DNA from: Candidatus Nanopelagicales bacterium
GTDB lineage: Bacteria > Actinomycetota > Actinomycetes > S36-B12 > UBA5976
DNA length: 7,144 bases
Reading direction: 5' to 3'
Assembly: GCA_023257525.1 (NCBI GenBank)
Contig: JALRCB010000048.1
Location: forward strand, 1 to 7,144
Shown here: positions 6,541-7,144 of the stretch, piece after piece
Numbering within the stretch: position 1 is the stretch's first letter
How the letters are laid out: the number at the start of each line of letters is the position of its first letter
Program-made: the position numbers and the translations under genes
Notes under the pieces: model-generated
What the model was told of the DNA's origin: nothing
The model's database searches: none
The model's input: the letters and a program-made list of their open reading frames with translations, nothing else

Positions 6541-6678
6541 TTTTTCTACTCCTATTCTCTCTGATGAATCTGACACCTGGCTCGCCGAACTCCCCTTCTT
6601 TACAAGATCTGAATCAACCTCTGGCCAAAATTTGGCAGGACCTTAGCCAAAATCCACAAGTAGCCGTACGCTTACTTC
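6510..6678. promoter_or_regulatory. Divergent intergenic region between htrA and the methyltransferase
   Basis: This 169-base stretch must carry the promoters of both genes. For htrA on the minus strand, a possible sigma-A-type promoter is TTGGCC (6623-6628), 18 bases, then TGTAAA (6599-6604), with four of six matches in each box; its leader would contain the AGGAG and leader ORF described separately. For the methyltransferase on the plus strand, TTAGCC (6643-6648) lies 18 bases before TACGCT (6667-6672). I see no clear extracytoplasmic-sigma promoter (GGAAC-type -35) and no sigma or anti-sigma gene. Confidence 0.3.
6667..6672 (+). promoter_or_regulatory. Putative -10 element for a leaderless methyltransferase transcript
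   Basis: TACGCT is followed by exactly six bases and the ATG at 6679. No Shine-Dalgarno sequence is present upstream and an in-frame TAG at 6661-6663 limits the start to this ATG. A weak -35, TTAGCC, lies 18 bases upstream. The geometry matches that of three other gene starts in this window. Confidence 0.42.
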
Positions 6679-7144
6679 ATGGCACCAACAGATCCACGTA
6701 TCCTGGCAATCCACCGCGCTTCAACTGACTATGCCGAAAGCTGGGCAGGTGAGGACGGAATCCGTTCCCATGCCCGTGCCAAGGCTGCTGAAATCGGCTG
6801 TGTTGCTATGGGGCCGGGCGCTGGAAGTATCGTGCGTACTTTAGCTGCTGCTATCGATGCCAAGAACGTGGTTGAAATTGGCACTGGCGCTGGCGTATCT
6901 GCGCTTTGGCTTTTGGATGGAATGAATTCCGAGGGTGTTCTAACGAGTGTGGATGTTGAAGCCGAGCATCAGTTAATTGCCAAGGATGCAATCTCTCAAG
7001 CTGGAATTGCTCCTAACCGAGTTCGTTTGATTAACGGCCGAGCCGATGAAGTACTAGATCGTTTAACTGAATCGGCTTATGACATTGTTTTGATTGCTGG
7101 CAAACCACTCGAGCTTGCTGATCATATTTCACGGGCTTTGAATT
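6679..7144 (+). CDS. Family-3 O-methyltransferase-like protein (3' partial)
   Basis: The first 155 residues of a class I SAM-dependent methyltransferase, cut off by the window end. Residues 64-79 carry SAM-binding motif I (VVEIGTGAGVSALWLL). Motif II-like VLTSVDVEAEH (87-97) has the acidic Asp92, and RVRLINGRADEVL (114-126) follows. The N-terminal helix region (GIRSHARAKAAEIG) matches the actinobacterial Rv1220c group that sits upstream of htrA. In that group and in catechol-type enzymes the strand after YD reads F(V/I)DAD; here it is YDIVLIAGKP (134-143), so the aspartates that bind the metal are replaced. SAM binding looks intact while metal-dependent catechol-type transfer is doubtful. The substrate is unknown. 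The ATG is fixed by an in-frame TAG at 6661. The gene is divergent from htrA. Confidence 0.88.
   Translation, partial: MAPTDPRILAIHRASTDYAESWAGEDGIRSHARAKAAEIGCVAMGPGAGSIVRTLAAAIDAKNVVEIGTGAGVSALWLLDGMNSEGVLTSVDVEAEHQLIAKDAISQAGIAPNRVRLINGRADEVLDRLTESAYDIVLIAGKPLELADHISRALN

Noticed and set aside
6429..6728. Plus-strand open frame of 99 codons through the htrA/methyltransferase gap, with an inner ATG at 6564 and TATTCT five bases before it (54 codons)
   Set aside because: It runs antisense to the htrA N-terminus and out of frame into the methyltransferase. It has no ribosome-binding site and resembles no family I know. The hydrophobic run FFLLLFSL comes from a T-rich non-coding stretch. The 54-codon version is the only part I would keep in mind.
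1..7144. Mobile elements, CRISPR arrays, tRNA or rRNA genes, phage or defence genes
   Set aside because: No transposase, integrase, direct-repeat array, clover-leaf or rRNA-like sequence is seen. Gene order is conserved housekeeping and composition looks even across the window, so nothing points to recent transfer.

Overview
This window looks like an ordinary core-genome stretch of an actinobacterium with a moderate GC content (near half, judged by eye). The gene content resembles small-genome freshwater Actinobacteria such as Nanopelagicales, but that taxon is inferred from composition and protein similarity as I remember it. The actinobacterial call rests mainly on gene order. The methyltransferase / htrA / tatB / mrp / DUF1003 / MgtE-like neighbourhood is the one found around Rv1220c-Rv1232c in Mycobacterium, and the DEAD-box helicase tail is of an actinobacterial type.

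Layout. (1) Bases 1-405, plus strand: C-terminal end of a DEAD/DEAH-box RNA helicase, cut by the window edge, with a basic low-complexity tail. (2) Bases 402-1895, minus strand: a short-chain dehydrogenase followed by a PlsC-type acyltransferase, whose stop codon overlaps the helicase stop. (3) Bases 1896-2042: divergent intergenic region with promoter-like elements and a phased GAATTC repeat. (4) Bases 2043-4938, plus strand: a tight three-gene operon of a soluble PRC-barrel/MgtE-N/CBS protein, a DUF1003 membrane protein and the Mrp Fe-S carrier ATPase. (5) Bases 4935-6509, minus strand: htrA (membrane-anchored PDZ serine protease) and tatB (twin-arginine translocase subunit), convergent with mrp and overlapping its stop. 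(6) Bases 6510-6678: divergent intergenic region with a possible leader ORF for htrA. (7) Bases 6679-7144, plus strand: start of a family-3 O-methyltransferase, cut by the window edge.

How the genes relate. htrA and tatB are envelope quality-control and protein-export genes. In mycobacteria the sigma factor sigE and its anti-sigma factor rseA lie between the methyltransferase and htrA; both are absent here. The PRC/MgtE-N/CBS, DUF1003 and Mrp genes are translationally coupled or nearly so and probably form one transcript.

The most notable non-coding signal is that four gene starts (acyltransferase, MgtE-like, tatB, methyltransferase) each have a TANNNT hexamer exactly six bases before the start codon. 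That is the geometry expected of leaderless transcripts. I do not see a novel multi-gene system. The best leads are this promoter pattern, the candidate htrA leader peptide, and the loss of the metal-binding aspartates in the methyltransferase.
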